The notes: generated by a model from the sequence alone, not told the origin. Shown: positions 43,353 to 54,867, numbered from the stretch's first letter. The stretch is DNA of 64,000 nucleotides from Cutaneotrichosporon cavernicola (GCF_030864355.1 NC_083394.1:558001-622000); one strand, 5' to 3'. Translations and numbers: made by a program.

Positions 43353-44525
43353 ATGTCCTCCTATTACACCTACCCAAAGCCCATGGTCACCATCGACCAC
43401 GAGCATTTCCCTCGCATTTTCGAACAGGTTGTCCGGAACACGCCTTTCGAATTCCTCAAAACCCTCCGCGCCTGCAGTCGCTACTACTGCCACCAAGTCG
43501 ACACCGAGCTCCTACGCCATGTCAAGACGCAGCCGTACATGTACCACCCCGGAAGACCTCATTATCCGTACATGTACCACCCCGACAAACCTCGTTATCC
43601 TTGGCTGCTCCTCGTTCCCGGGCTCGGGTTGCCTCTCTCCTGGTATGATAATCGCGCTCGCCACGTTCAAGTCCTGGATGCTAGCCGCACCATCCTCGCG
43701 GCCGGACACGATTTCGCGCACCAGGTTCTCGCCCCGCGCCTGCTGCGCTTTCAACTTTCGGGCCTCTTGGACCCCGCTCACTTCCGCCTCCAGGCGCCGA
43801 CGGTCGTTGTCTTTATCGCTCCCCAGGAACTCCCCAGTACCATCCACTGCGGAGGGGAAGTCGTAACCTCTGACGACCCATTATTCCCCGACTCGCAGCG
43901 GTGGGCCTCCCACTTCCGGCCCGGCAACCGAATCCCGCCCTGCATCCTTGGTCTGCCCCAGGTCGACATGGCCGCCACCGAGCGCCTCGTCTTCAACCTC
44001 CACGTCCACCCCGACCACCACATGTTCGGACAGTGGGAAATCGACTTTGCCACATCTCACCGCCTACGCCCTTTACAGATCTACGTCGTCGCGAGTCGCG
44101 ACGACGCACCTCTCGGATGGCAACACCAGATGCCCCGCGGTACGCCCCTCTTCGAGGGCCGGATTCTCAACCGCCTCCTCCTCTGCATCGGGCGCATGAT
44201 GGCGCGCAACCTCCCTCGAGTCCAAGTCGCGTTCATCAACGCCAACAGCTGGGACCATAACTGGCTCGCCACGTCTTTCGTTGACAAGTCCAGCTACTTT
44301 GAGATCGACGAGGACGACCTCGACCTCGACGGCTCCGAAACTGCGACCATGGAGGAACGCATCCAGTACTGGCTCAACGAGGCGATCGAGAACCAGTTCG
44401 AGCAGTACATGGGCGCTCCGTTCAACGACGATGCCGATAACTATACCCGTTTCCTCACGTTTGACGAGTTCCGCGCCGAGATCCCGGACAACGACTTTGT
44501 CTTTGACAGGATCATGTGCCCGTAG
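43353..44525 (+). CDS. F-box-like family protein C
   Basis: A 390-residue frame from ATG 43353 (MSSYYTYPKPMVTIDHEHF). An F-box-like N-terminal segment (FPRIFEQVVRNTPFEFLKTL, then RACSRYYCHQVDTELLRHV) aligns with paralogues A and B. Two direct 11-residue repeats (YMYHPGRPHYP, YMYHPDKPRYP) follow. The conserved C-terminal signature is FINANSWDHNWLATSF, an acidic stretch, and RIQYWLNEAIENQF. A region of about 200-260 contains many histidines (HVHPDHHMFG). Function is not known; an SCF adaptor is the obvious hypothesis if the N-terminus is an F-box. The in-frame extension upstream to 43143 lacks family similarity and does not start with ATG. Confidence 0.7.
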   Translation: MSSYYTYPKPMVTIDHEHFPRIFEQVVRNTPFEFLKTLRACSRYYCHQVDTELLRHVKTQPYMYHPGRPHYPYMYHPDKPRYPWLLLVPGLGLPLSWYDNRARHVQVLDASRTILAAGHDFAHQVLAPRLLRFQLSGLLDPAHFRLQAPTVVVFIAPQELPSTIHCGGEVVTSDDPLFPDSQRWASHFRPGNRIPPCILGLPQVDMAATERLVFNLHVHPDHHMFGQWEIDFATSHRLRPLQIYVVASRDDAPLGWQHQMPRGTPLFEGRILNRLLLCIGRMMARNLPRVQVAFINANSWDHNWLATSFVDKSSYFEIDEDDLDLDGSETATMEERIQYWLNEAIENQFEQYMGAPFNDDADNYTRFLTFDEFRAEIPDNDFVFDRIMCP

Positions 44526-45109
44526 GCTGGTAAGGAGGCGAGAGTGTCATGTTGCGCAATCAGATGCGGGGTGAGTGCAGGCTCGGTCGGTGCTTACTGC
44601 AGATGCATGAGCGAATATACACTCGCGCTGGGATGTAATGGGATGAAATAGCGATATGCAGGATCTTTTTTTTTCTACACAACTTTGCCTGGTTCATTCA
44701 GGCCAGTGCCAAGGTTGAGGACCGGATATGTACCAGGTCAGTGTCAAGGTTGAGGACCAGTTGATATGCCATTATCCCCCACACCCGAGATCTGAGGACG
44801 ATGCTCCGACCTTGACGTTTACCTGCATACATCGACTCCACCGCCACTCCCAGTTCACCTTATTCGGCCCGCCGTTACGTCACTACACTGCTGGACGGCC
44901 TCCACCGCCTCGACATCTCTCCATATCCCATCTCCCCATCATCTGGGGCTACTCCGTCTCCATCCCCTCGGACTACTCCTTTGACAGGTGTCTCTTTACC
45001 TATCCCTTCCCACTTATCCCTCCTCTCCTATCCCTCCCCACCTGTCCATCCCAACGCCCCCTCCCACCTACCCCTATCCCTCCCAACACATCCCCCCCCA
45101 TCCCTCGCA
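44526..45109. other. Intergenic region, nothing recognised
   Basis: A short direct repeat occurs near 44700-44760 (CCAGTGCCAAGGTTGAGGAC and CAGTGTCAAGGTTGAGGAC). A CT-rich promoter precedes SYN8. A short upstream exon of SYN8 cannot be excluded, but none is needed. Confidence 0.45.
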
Positions 45110-46176
45110 ATGGCTGCCCTCGCCTCCATCTCAAACCGCCTAACCACGGCCCAGAGCCAACTCCTCGAGCGCTCCCGCATCCTCTCACTAGGCATGCACC
45201 CGTCCGCTGCCGCCACGACCCAGATCGTCCGCACTCTCGGCGGGGTGAAGCGCGAACTGTCGCGCGTGGCCGACGAGGCCGAACTGGAACGTGCAGGCCT
45301 AGTCGTGGGCGGCGGGAACAAGGGCCGTAGTGCCCAGTTGGATGAGGATGAGCGCGTGCTCGATTCACTGGGGGAGCGGTATGATCGGCTGGTGGACATG
45401 TTGGGCAAGGATGAGGATGGGCGGGAGCGGGCAAAGGGGCTCGTAAGGGAGAAGCGGTGAGATAGCATCGGGGGTAGAGCTGACTGCAGGTCATCAACGC
45501 CCGATGGCGAGGATGAGGGAGAGGAACTCGAGGACTTTGCGTCGAATGATCACGAGTTGCAGGCGCGGACGCAGTCGACCTCACCACCGCTCCTGCAGCC
45601 GCAGCCGATCCGCCCGTTCCGGGACTATGACGATGACGAGGAGGGCGGCGAGCGCGAGATCATGGACCAGCAGCAGATGATGATGAACGGTGAGTCGGTG
45701 CGATGGTTTCAGGCGGGTGGGAATCGGTGCTTTCTGGCTTGTGGCATGTCATGAGGCGTCAATCACTCTTTGGCCGTCTCCGCGCCGCTTCCTCGTGCCC
45801 ACTGACGCCCAGACCAGGACGAGCGCCTCACGCTCCTCTCACACAGCATCAACCGGCAAAACGACTTGTCTATCCAGATCGGCGACGAGCTCGACCAGCA
45901 CCACGAGCTGCTCGAGGACACGGACGCCGCGATGGACCGGACGGCGGCAAGGTTGCAGCGCGCGCGTAGGCGGATGGACACGGTTGCGGACGGGGCCAGG
46001 CAGCATGGTGAGTAACGCGTTGAGCTCGAACAGACTGGCCATCCGTGCAATGGCTTCGCCCATGGACGGCTTATCAGCTGTCAAATCACGGACTGCAGCT
46101 GACAGCAGGGAGCACCATCACGATCGTCCTCCTTATACTGGTGTTGCTCATGCTCATCATCATCTTCAAGACGTAG
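45110..46176 (+). CDS. SYN8: Qc-SNARE Syn8/syntaxin-8-like
   Basis: Four exons. MAALASISNRLTTAQSQLLE with RSRILSLGM is the usual N-terminal helix of fungal Syn8, followed by further helices, an acidic linker (DGEDEGEELEDF, DYDDDEEGGE) and the SNARE motif LSHSINRQNDLSIQIGDELD through RLQRARRRMDTV. The last exon encodes the tail anchor STITIVLLILVLLMLIIIFK. The acceptor choice CTGACGCCCAG before DQDERLTLL keeps frame. Syn8 acts in endosomal and vacuolar fusion with Pep12 and Vti1. It is convergent with the TFIIS gene, with 64 bases between stop codons. Confidence 0.85.
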
Positions 46177-46240
46177 TTGTACACTAGTGACGGTGAGGGT
46201 GGCGAGGACGACGAGGATAGGATACATGCCCAATGTACAT

Positions 46241-47634
46241 CTAGCTGAACTTCCAGCGGAGGCCACAAACCTGGGGATCAGCAAAATCACAGGAGCGAGC
46301 TGGCCGAACTCACTGTGCAACTGTAATGTGGACATTCCGGCATCGAGGGGAAAACATGTCAGCACAACGAACAGAGCAGAGTCAGAGACATACGTCACGA
46401 AGGTCTGCTGTCAGTTGATCGGACGCAGCACAACTCACAGTCATCGGCTCATCGGCAGAGCGCGTCTGCATCTGGAAGTAGACACACTTGCGCTGACCAC
46501 AGCGGCCACACTTGAACGCGTCCGTCTCGGCCTGATGTCAGCTTGGCTCCAGCTACCGCAGCTAACCTGGACCTCGCCAACGCCCTTCGAGTTGAAGAGG
46601 TTCTGCTCCTGGATGCGCTCGTTCATGGCCTTCATCGACTCGCTCGCCATCTCTTCGGTTGTCAACCGCACGACGCGGTCCGCCGTCATCTGGCCCAGCA
46701 CGATCTCGTTGCGCAACGCCGGATTCCCCTTGTCCTTGAGGTTGAGGAAGAGTGTGCGGATTTCTGCTATCAGCGACAACGCCACAAAACAGCTCACTTG
46801 CGCGGTACGGCTTGCCCGTGTCGTAGTTCATGAGCTTGCAGCATTCGCGCTCGATCGCAATCGCGCACTGCGAGAGCGTCTTGGTCGCTGCCATCAGCCA
46901 ACTCATCTTTGATCAGCTGTCCCGTCTACTCACAGGCATTAGAGTCGCTCGCCAGCGCATCGTAGATCATGACAACACACCGGTCGCGCACATCCTCGGG
47001 CGCAGCATCCGAGCCATCGCTCCGCAGGTTCTTGTCGACACCATCACTCTTAGCCGTACGCGGTGTTGTGCGCCCATAATCAATCGTAACGAGCGTCTCA
47101 GGCGTCTTGCTCTTTTCCCGCTCCCCGACAGTCTCCTTCTCCTTCTTCTCCTCTTTCCCTTCCTTGCCTTCCTTGCCTTCCTTACCCTTGGACACGGGCT
47201 TGGACGAAGGACTCTTAACGGCGGGGCTCTTAGCTGGCGACCCAGCCTTAGCCTTCTTAGCCTCGCTACCCCCCTCATCATCGCGCTTCCGCTTGCGCTT
47301 ATTCTCTTCCACCTGCTCCTTCCACAGCCGGACAACATCCTTGGCCAGCGCGGAAACCTCTGCCGTACCGTGCGATCTCAGCTTGCCAATAGCGATACCT
47401 GCGCGTGATTGCTGTGGTCAGCGGCCGGTGGTGCTGAGAGGAGCAAGGACAAGGACAAGGACAAGGACGAGAGCGCACTGCGCACTGCGCACTCACACGC
47501 AACATGTCCTCGGTGGCCACGACGTCCGTCTTGAACTTCTTGAGGAGGCGGACCACGTCGTCGCTCTTCCCAGCCTCATTCGCCTCCTGCATCTCCTTGA
47601 TCGCAGCGCTCAGTGCCGCCGCGTCCATGCTCAT
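46241..47634 (-). CDS. DST1: Transcription elongation factor TFIIS
   Basis: TFIIS rescues backtracked RNA polymerase II by stimulating transcript cleavage. Exon 1 starts [20 protein letters not shown]; the joint [19 protein letters not shown] is the family LW/TFIIN domain. A basic, Lys-rich linker ([23 protein letters not shown]) follows, then the central domain ([37 protein letters not shown]) and [20 protein letters not shown]. The zinc ribbon reads [32 protein letters not shown], containing the essential acidic RSADEP hairpin. The last part is split into exons of 11 nt (46394-46404) and 7 nt (46314-46320) before the terminal exon. Confidence 0.95.
46314..46320 (-). other. 7-nt microexon of TFIIS
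   Basis: The exon TTGCACA is flanked by AG on its 5' side and GTGAGT on its 3' side. With the 11-nt exon before it and the terminal exon after it, the product reads [15 protein letters not shown], the universal end of TFIIS. No other splice choice restores the two zinc-ligand cysteines. Confidence 0.88.
46394..46404 (-). other. 11-nt microexon of TFIIS
   Basis: The exon ACCTTCGTGAC lies between an acceptor ending CTGACAGCAG and a donor GTATGT. It supplies TFV and the first two bases of the next Thr codon in the zinc ribbon. Confidence 0.88.
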
Positions 47635-48574
47635 GGTGTCGTGTGGTCGGTAGAGGTGGGATAGGATAGGATTGGGATGAGGATAAGATGTCAGACGTCT
47701 CGGTTCTCGGCTTTCGATGTGCCTTTATGTCGCGCGCTTCCAGATCACGATGCTGGTGATGGGCGATTTACACTCAAACGCGGGGGCGAGTACGGTAACG
47801 AGGTCGTGATGAAGACGAGTAGAGGAACAAGTGTGCAGAGTGATGAGAGAAGCGTACAGAGCAACAAGTCAATATTGCCACAGAACCTCGAGGATAATAG
47901 GCCTGCAAAATGTCAATAGGTCCGCAGACTTCAGTGGGCCTAACTAACCCGGGCCTCCACCCGTGGTCGTCCATGTCACAAGGCTGAGAGAGCAAGCAAC
48001 CCTTTTGGTTCTCCACTCTGCTCCTCAGTGACGATGGACGATGGACGATGGACGATGGTACAAACCCTCGCACAGCTCGCACCGCTCGTACCGCTTACAA
48101 CCAGTTCTCGTTCCTCATCATCGCTTTGTATCATCTCCACATTGTCCACTCGTTCCCCGCGGGCGCCACCCGCGCACGGTCCGCGGTCCTCCCTGCCGAT
48201 TTCACGTAGCACACAGCTCACAGCCCACAGCTCACAGCTCGCAGCTCGGACCATGCTCCCCTCTCCCTCTGCCTCCTCTGCCTCCAAGATGCAAGCTCGC
48301 ACCTCGCACCTAGTCCGTCGCCGCGCCGCTCTCCTCTTTTCTTCCATCATCTGACATGTTCTACTAATCCTCATCCTAGAGCCACACTTGTGCGCCTCAT
48401 CTCGGATCGCGGGGCATCTTCCTCTTCCCTCTCGGCGCATTCCGCCCGCCTTGACCATCAGCCAACGTGGCTCACTCAGGCCCCTCCGTCTCTCGCCACT
48501 CCCCACTCCGTCCCCCACCCCCTTCTCCCACAACTCCGTTCCCCACCCAGCCTCTCACCTCTTCCAGGAGTGTC
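47635..48574. other. Divergent intergenic region with short tandem repeats
   Basis: Four copies of ACGATGG lie at 48031-48058. A CACAGCTCACAGC-type repeat lies near 48212-48250. A possible UTR acceptor CTCACCTCTTCCAG occurs just before the ATG at 48575. No gene is supported. Confidence 0.45.
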
Positions 48575-49385
48575 ATGACCCTCCCCCTCCGCCTAGATGC
48601 GCGGGCACACGCGCACGCTCCCGGCCGCCCATCCCCTCTCCGAGAGAGATTCGACGCAACCGACATCCAGGAAGAACTCCGCATCACACTCAAGTTCAAG
48701 GTTCCCCTGCCTCCCCCGCCACCACTGCCAGAAGACACGCCCTCGCCACCTTCCTCTCCGGTCATCGCCTTTCCATCCTCGTCACCTGACGATGGGCGCA
48801 AGTCGCCAAAGCCCACGAGCATGAGACTCTCCCCACCTGCACAGGTGTTCACGTACATGCCATACCAACCTGAAGACAAACCACTCCTCGCGACTGAGAA
48901 CGAAATTGTCGAAACTCGCGCCTCTGAGCGAGGTGGCACCAACGCACACCTCACCGCGCGGCTACGGACGCTTGAAGCCCGCCGTGCCGAGCTGCAGCGA
49001 TCGATTTCCGAGACGGAGACGTTGCGGACGGGATACATTGTCGACATTATGGCGGAGAAACAGAACGGCAAGGGCGGGGAAGAGGCGGAGGAGTTGAGGC
49101 GCTTGTGCGACTGGTTGGACGATGACCTCGCGTACGATCGGCACGCGTTGACTGAGCTTGAGGACCGGATTCGGCAGTGGGAGCGATATGTAGACCAGGT
49201 TGCGCAGGGTGACGTTTGCTCGCGCCCGCGTTCACTTTGTAAGCTGCTCGATCGTGATCATGTGCTGACCACCAGGCAAGAAGCGTCCGCGTGAGGAGGA
49301 CGAAGAGGGCAAGGTGTCGAGCAAAGTGTCTCGGCCCAAGGTGAACTCTGGTTGCGGACGACGAGACATGGACAACCTCGACTGA
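48575..49385 (+). CDS. Coiled-coil protein of unknown function
   Basis: Two exons; the intron (about 49210-49276, ending CTGACCACCAG) joins VDQVAQ to GKKRPREEDEEG in frame. MTLPLRLDARAHAHAPGRPS opens a Pro/Ser-rich disordered part (PLPPPPPLPEDTPSPPSSP) of about 110 residues. A long coiled coil (LTARLRTLEARRAELQRSIS and EELRRLCDWLDDDLAYDRHA) follows. The end is basic and acidic with a KKRPREEDEE nuclear-localisation-like element. I cannot assign a family; a nuclear structural or kinetochore role would be guesswork. An in-frame extension upstream begins with GTG, so the ATG at 48575 is preferred. Confidence 0.65.
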
Positions 49386-49519
49386 TAGTCAGCTTTAGTT
49401 TTGTGTATACATTCAGTTTCAGTTGTATTAGCATGTAATGTGTATAGCAGCGACATGCATTCGTCTCTACAGGCCCAATTGCAATGGATGGAACGAAATG
49501 TAATGGATTAGATTGTCTT

Positions 49520-51106
49520 CTAAAACAGCGCACGCCTCTGGTTGACAGTCAGGCGAGCAAAGAGCGGGGCAGCATGGTTGTCCCACCACGGCACAAAGCT
49601 CTCGTTCCACCACGGCACGAACGAGCCGTAAAAGTACGGCGCACCGTACGTCTCCCACACGGGCGTTCCGTACTCGACGACGTACGGCTCGGCCTTGGGC
49701 CAGACGACGTTGAAGATGATCATGCCCAACAGCACCGAGAAGATGACGTACACCAGCGTGATGAGGTGGTGCTTGAGCGTCTTGGGCGGCTTGGCAGCCT
49801 CCTCGGCCGCGCGCTTAGCCGCAATCGTCTCGTAGTACCGCGGCTCGACGGCCTTGGGCTTGGGCGGGTTGATAAGCGAGAAGAGGTGGGTGTTGAGGAT
49901 GAACGCGAGGTTGGCCTCCTTGACGAGGGCGACTGAGGTTAGCGTATGCGAAGGGGGAGGAGGAGGAAGGGGAGGAAGGGGAGGAAGAGGGGCGTGCAGC
50001 TGGGCGTGTGTCAAGCTCAGCATCACAGATCGCCGGTTCGCAGATTCGCTTCTCACACCAAGCCCGACATCAAACGCCCGCCCGAATCTCTCCGCGGCCG
50101 CCACTCACCCTTGAGCGCCTTGTCGTCACCGACGCCACCATCCATGCCGTCACGGTACCACCCCTTGACGGCAAACAGCTTCTTCTTGCGGTCGCCGACG
50201 GTCTCGTCACCAGTTTCGGCGGCAGTCCGGTCGCCATCCAGGTCGAAGAAGTAGAACATGCGTCCGTCGAGGTTGTCGAGGTTGTACGCCTTGCGGAGGC
50301 GCGCGCCGATGATCTGTCCACCGCTCAGGTCGCCGAGGTAACGCACGTACGCGTGGGCGAGGAGGCGGGGCGCCTGGTCAGGAGTCGCCGCAAGCTCACG
50401 CAGGCGGTCGATGTAGACCTTGAGAGGAGGGGCGGTGGTGGTGAACACCTCGGCGAGGAAGGCAGGAAGAGGGAAGGGAGGGGTGGGGACGATGTCGGTG
50501 CGGACCGGCGAGTCGTCGTGGCCCATCCGCTTAAGGAGGAAGCGGATGTCGGCGGCGAGGGTGCCAGCACGGGCGAGGAGCTTGGGGTTGTAAGTTCCTG
50601 CGAGGACCGGGTTGGTGGCGTGCGCGTCGAGGCCAGTCTCGAGGGCGCTGTCGTCAGTCGAGATGTTAAAGAAGGACTCACTCGTAAACACGCCACAGGA
50701 TGCCGAGCCAGCGCACATACTCGCGCATCTCGAGCTTGCCGGCCGTGAGGGCGGTTGCGCCGTCCGAGTTCTCGGCGTTGGTGTGCGCGCGCTGCGTGCC
50801 CTTGCGGAGGAGCTCGGAGACGGGGCGCGACATGTCAAGGTCTTCGGGCAGAGGCCAGTCGTCGACCGAGCCGTTGACGCCATCACCCGCGCCGCTCTCG
50901 TAAAGCAGCGACTGGAGAGTGACCTGCGACGAGTGGAGAACGCTGGCCGGCGCATTGGGCACAAAGCCCGGCGTCTCCGCGCCCTCGGAGAGTGGCGACG
51001 CCTTGCCATTACCGTTCCCGTTGCTGTGACCGTTACCGTTTGCGTGCCCGTTGGCACGGCTCGTAAGCCCGTTAGCGGAGGGACGAGGCGCCGTTGCTGT
51101 TGACAT
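49520..51106 (-). CDS. HMX1: Heme oxygenase (Hmx1-like), tail-anchored
   Basis: Heme oxygenase degrades heme to biliverdin, CO and iron at the ER membrane. Three exons: exon 1 starts MSTATAPRPSANGLTSRANG with an Asn/Gly-rich leader and ends YVRWLGILWRVYE; it holds the proximal histidine in LLRKGTQRAHTNAEN. Exon 2 continues DALETGLDAHATNP and carries the distal-helix signature YVRYLGDLSGGQIIGARL. Exon 3 begins VALVKEANLAFILNTHLF and ends with the hydrophobic anchor LITLVYVIFSVLLGMIIFNV plus about 60 further residues, longer than usual for a tail anchor. The introns end CTGACGACAG and CTAACCTCAG. Confidence 0.92.
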
Positions 51107-52662
51107 TGTTTTTGTGGACGAGTGGAAGAGTGGAAAAAAAGAAAGAAATTGCCGGAGGTCTGTCTTGGACAGCTGCTAGGTTCCGAAGCACGACAATGGA
51201 CGGCAAAATGACGGATATGGCAGATACAGCCACCAAGGCGCCAAGCAATGCATCTCAGGCAAGGTGATGGCCGATGGCCGCCCACAGCAGATCCCGTGAT
51301 ACCAGCTACCTACCGCCACTGAGGTTGGCCAGCTAACGAGACAACAACAGTGCCGTATTCTGGTGAGCGCTGGCCGGGTCCTTGCCCTGTATGTTTGCCA
51401 GCCCTACGGCACAACTGGCCAGTGTCAGATAAAACCCTCGGTGCCTTTGTTCTCTGCTTCGCTCATGCCCACTTTCGGCCGACGTCGCCCACGCCACCCA
51501 TTGCTGCGCTGGCTTGGCATTCCAATGGCCCCTCACCCAGTTGGTTCCAGCCCATTAACGGGCCAAGCTCATTCTGGCTGTTTCGGTGGCGGACTGGGCC
51601 ACTGCAATTAAGCCAAGGTAACCGGGAGCGGTGTCCTGTATGTAAAGATTGTTAGCAGGTAGCAGGTTTTACCGTCGTCCGCGTCGCGTCGGTCAAAATT
51701 TCGGCGCCGCGTGGTCTACTTCGTGATACCTATACATGGCCCAGGGTTATATCAGCGGCTTCGGAGCCTCCGTCTCCGATGTATTTGTGGCCTGCGATAT
51801 GGTGATTACCTTGTGCCATGTTGCTCTCTTGCTTGCCGAATCGGCACCTCGGCAGATCGGCAGAGGGTACTGTAAGTTTGAAGGGCGAATGCCAGGCTCA
51901 AGACATGTGACTGCCTGACGGGGATAACCGACGTCTGTACATCGCCTCTGGATGAGAGTCTTGTCTGATTTTCTTGCTGCGATACTGCAATCAGTTGTTG
52001 ACAAGGTGCGTGATGTGAACGTTTTGACAAAGACACACAACAGCTTGGTCATGCAGGTCCGCGATGATCTAGAAGCCGGCCACCTTGCCCGTTAAGAGAG
52101 CTAATAGCTGCCAAAAACAAGCTCTCCGAGAATCGAACTCTCGACTGCAAGACTCCTCCCCACCTCCTTCATGTGTTCGGAGACAAATAATGTACTCTTA
52201 CTAATACAATTGCTTCCGCTGACATAGTGTTGTTTGACCGGTCGGGTCCTCATTGTTTTTGGGGAACGGTGGCAAAGATTGGCAAAGCACGTCATGAATA
52301 TAGTAGATATCGCCGTTTTCCCACAAACCCAAATAAGTTTAGGGCTTGAACCATACCCCACCTCCACCGCGCTAGTCCACCTCTTGACCGCTGGGTGGGT
52401 ACATTCATTGTAACATACCCTTTGGTTCACTCATTCTACAAGCACAAAGCACTGCGCACTAAGCACATTTGGCAAGCAAACCGTGGCAAGAGCAGAGCAG
52501 CAAGCAAAGAACGTTACTCGTCGGTATCAGACGGTATCACGGACTCGACTCGCATCTTCATTCTTCTCCACAGCCGACCTTCACTATCACCTTCACCCAT
52601 CTCTGAACAACTACCGGCGGCATCTGCTCACTCGGCCCCTTCCGGCCACCTCCACTTGCAAC
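51107..52662. other. Large intergenic region with a tRNA-like remnant
   Basis: At 1.5 kb this is one of the longest gaps in the window. A stretch at 52121-52184 (minus strand) resembles a decayed tRNA: GAGAGTTCGATTCTC is a perfect T-arm, and ends TCTCCG and CGGAGA can pair, but the anticodon arm is not intact. The last 150 bases are the promoter and leader of the zinc-finger gene. No protein gene is supported. Confidence 0.4.
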
Positions 52663-54522
52663 ATGCACCACGCACATTCGCTCTACTGCTGCGACCTGGA
52701 CCACGGATCGTCCTCGTCGCAGCCCTTCTCCTTTGAGGACCTGTACTCTGGCGTCCTCCCGACGCCCGACTCGGCGTCGGCAGGCGACAGAGTCGTAGCA
52801 TGTGCCGATGGTTGCGCAGACATGGGACGCCGCGACTCGTGCAGCTCGGATTGCGTCAAGATATGTGACGAGGACTGCGCAGAAGAAGAGTGTCCCCAGG
52901 AGTGTCCTCCGGATTGCACGCAGGAGTGCACGCAGGTGTGCGTGCCAGAATGGTGCCCCCCTGACTGCACCGTCGAGGAGATTGTTAGTTTAGAGGTTTC
53001 AGATAACGATAGCTGACAATAGATAAAACGCTGCACCGATACCACGTGCACGCTACCTCAGGTCGAGATCGACCCGATAGCGCTACTGCTCCGCCAGCCC
53101 CAGGACCCCAGCTACATGGACTATGTTGCGCAGGTGTTCGCGCAGGCACAGCCTCAAGCCCCTCTGCAGTACCCTTGTAAATGGCAGAACTGCAATGCTT
53201 CGTTTGACACTTGTGCGAAGCTTGCACAGCACATCGCCGCAAGTCACCTCCCAAGCGACCAACTCGCGCATAGTTCGGCGCCCATGCCGGCTCACCAGCC
53301 TATATCCACACCTATGGCCCAGTCTGCACTAGAGCCTTCGCTCGGAACCAATGCGTTCATGGCGATGATAAACGCTTTGCCAGGGTCCTTATCGCAGTCG
53401 GCTTCGCCAGCGTCTGTCCCTGCAACCATGCAGGCAGACAACCTCTTTGGATGTCTATGGGCAGACTGCTTCGACTTTGCCACTGGCGAGGCTGTAGCTT
53501 CCAGTGTCGCCGGCACAGCCGTCACCACACCTCAGAGCACAGTCCAGACTCCCTCGACAGCTTTTACGAACCATCCTGCGCATGGCATGCCTTCTCACAC
53601 ACATGGCGAGATGTCTCCGCAGACACTCCTCAAACATCTGATGACCGACCATCTGGGCCTTCCTGACCCGCGTACCGCCGACAACGGCCATACCCACCTT
53701 GTGCTTACGCACCTGCACAGTACATCACATCCCCATGCCCACCCGCACCCTCACCACGAGTGTGCTCCAGGTGTTCCGCACGACGCGCACGCCCACGTTC
53801 TGGCACACAACCACCACGTGCTTGGCCCGCACCATCACCACTCAGTGCCTCACCGGCAGTTACCAACGCCGTCGCCGTCGCTGTCGCCTTCCAACACCGC
53901 GCACGTGTGTCTGTGGCACGACTGCTCTCTACGAGAGCCCTTTGCGTCCTCAGCCGAGCTTATGGCTCACCTCGAGGAGATGCATGTCGGGCGTGGAGCC
54001 AACGAGTACTGCTGCCGATGGGCCGGGTGCGGCGACGGTGAGGGACGCGTCTTCGCAACGCGTCAGAAGCTCATCCGTCATCTTCGCATGCACACGCAGG
54101 ACCGTCCCTTTGTGTGCGACGAGTGTGGACAGGCTTTCGCGGAGAAGGCACCTCTGGAGACGCACAAGCGGCGCCACCGCGACGAAAAGCCCTTCCAGTG
54201 TCCCTACCCCGGATGCGGACAAGCGTTCACCCAAAAGTCGGGACTAAACGTTCACGAGCGGAAACACACGGGTGTGGAGCCGTTCCGCTGCGACATCTGT
54301 GGGCGCGGGTTCAAGGAGGCGAGCAACCTCACAAAACACCGGCGTACGCACACGGGCGAAAAGCCTTTCGCTTGCTCGCATCCAGGATGTGGGAAGCGGT
54401 TTGCCCGCACCGATCAGCTGCAGCGCCATATGAAGATCCACGGCAAGGGTGGTGTGAAGAAGGTCGCGCGCAGCTGGCAGGCGCTGACGGTCAAGGCGGA
54501 GGCGGGTGTGGGCTTCACATAA
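52663..54522 (+). CDS. Zap1-like C2H2 zinc-finger transcription factor
   Basis: Two exons; the intron after EEI starts GTTAGT and ends CTGACAATAG. The N-terminal part (about 45-115) has 15 cysteines, many in C-x2/3-C spacing (CSSDC, CPPDC, EWCPPDC). C2H2 fingers follow: two CW-type fingers in the middle (CKWQNC; CLWADC with a long insertion), a CLWHDC/CCRWAGC pair, then four regular fingers at the end (CDECGQAF, CPYPGCGQAF, CDICGRGF, CSHPGCGKRF) with TGEKPF linkers. Tandem CW fingers plus a terminal DNA-binding array are the architecture of Zap1, the zinc-deficiency activator. A different C2H2 regulator is possible. A His-rich segment (HPHAHPHPHHEC) may also bind metal. Confidence 0.8.
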
Positions 54523-54867
54523 TGGACCGTACGTAGCTGGTGCCGAGTCGCTGTTAGATATCTAGAGTAGTTGAAGTAGCAAAACAAAAGTAACAGTGAC
54601 TTGCGCTGTTGATTCGATCTCTCCTGTATTCATACATTGCTCTATGTATCGACGCCACAGCACTCACTCATTGCCCATGATGATGATGATGATGATGGCT
54701 AATGTAATGGCAGACGTGCCTGGTTTTGTGGAGATGCAGGTTGGTGTGGAGGGATTTGCTTCCGCGTCGCGTTGTACGTGTCTTTGTGTGCGTCACCCAC
54801 CACCAGAACCACCAGAACATAGCATTTGAGCATTCCATCCATCACCTCTCCTCTATCAAGCGCAACC
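54523..54867. other. Intergenic region with an ATG microsatellite
   Basis: A run of seven ATG triplets lies near 54676-54697. The remainder is the 3' UTR of the zinc-finger gene and the OST3 promoter. Confidence 0.5.

Noticed and set aside
42658..43866. 402-codon plus-strand frame overlapping paralogue C
   Set aside because: It begins without family-like content and runs through the promoter; the frame from ATG 43353 has conserved family motifs.
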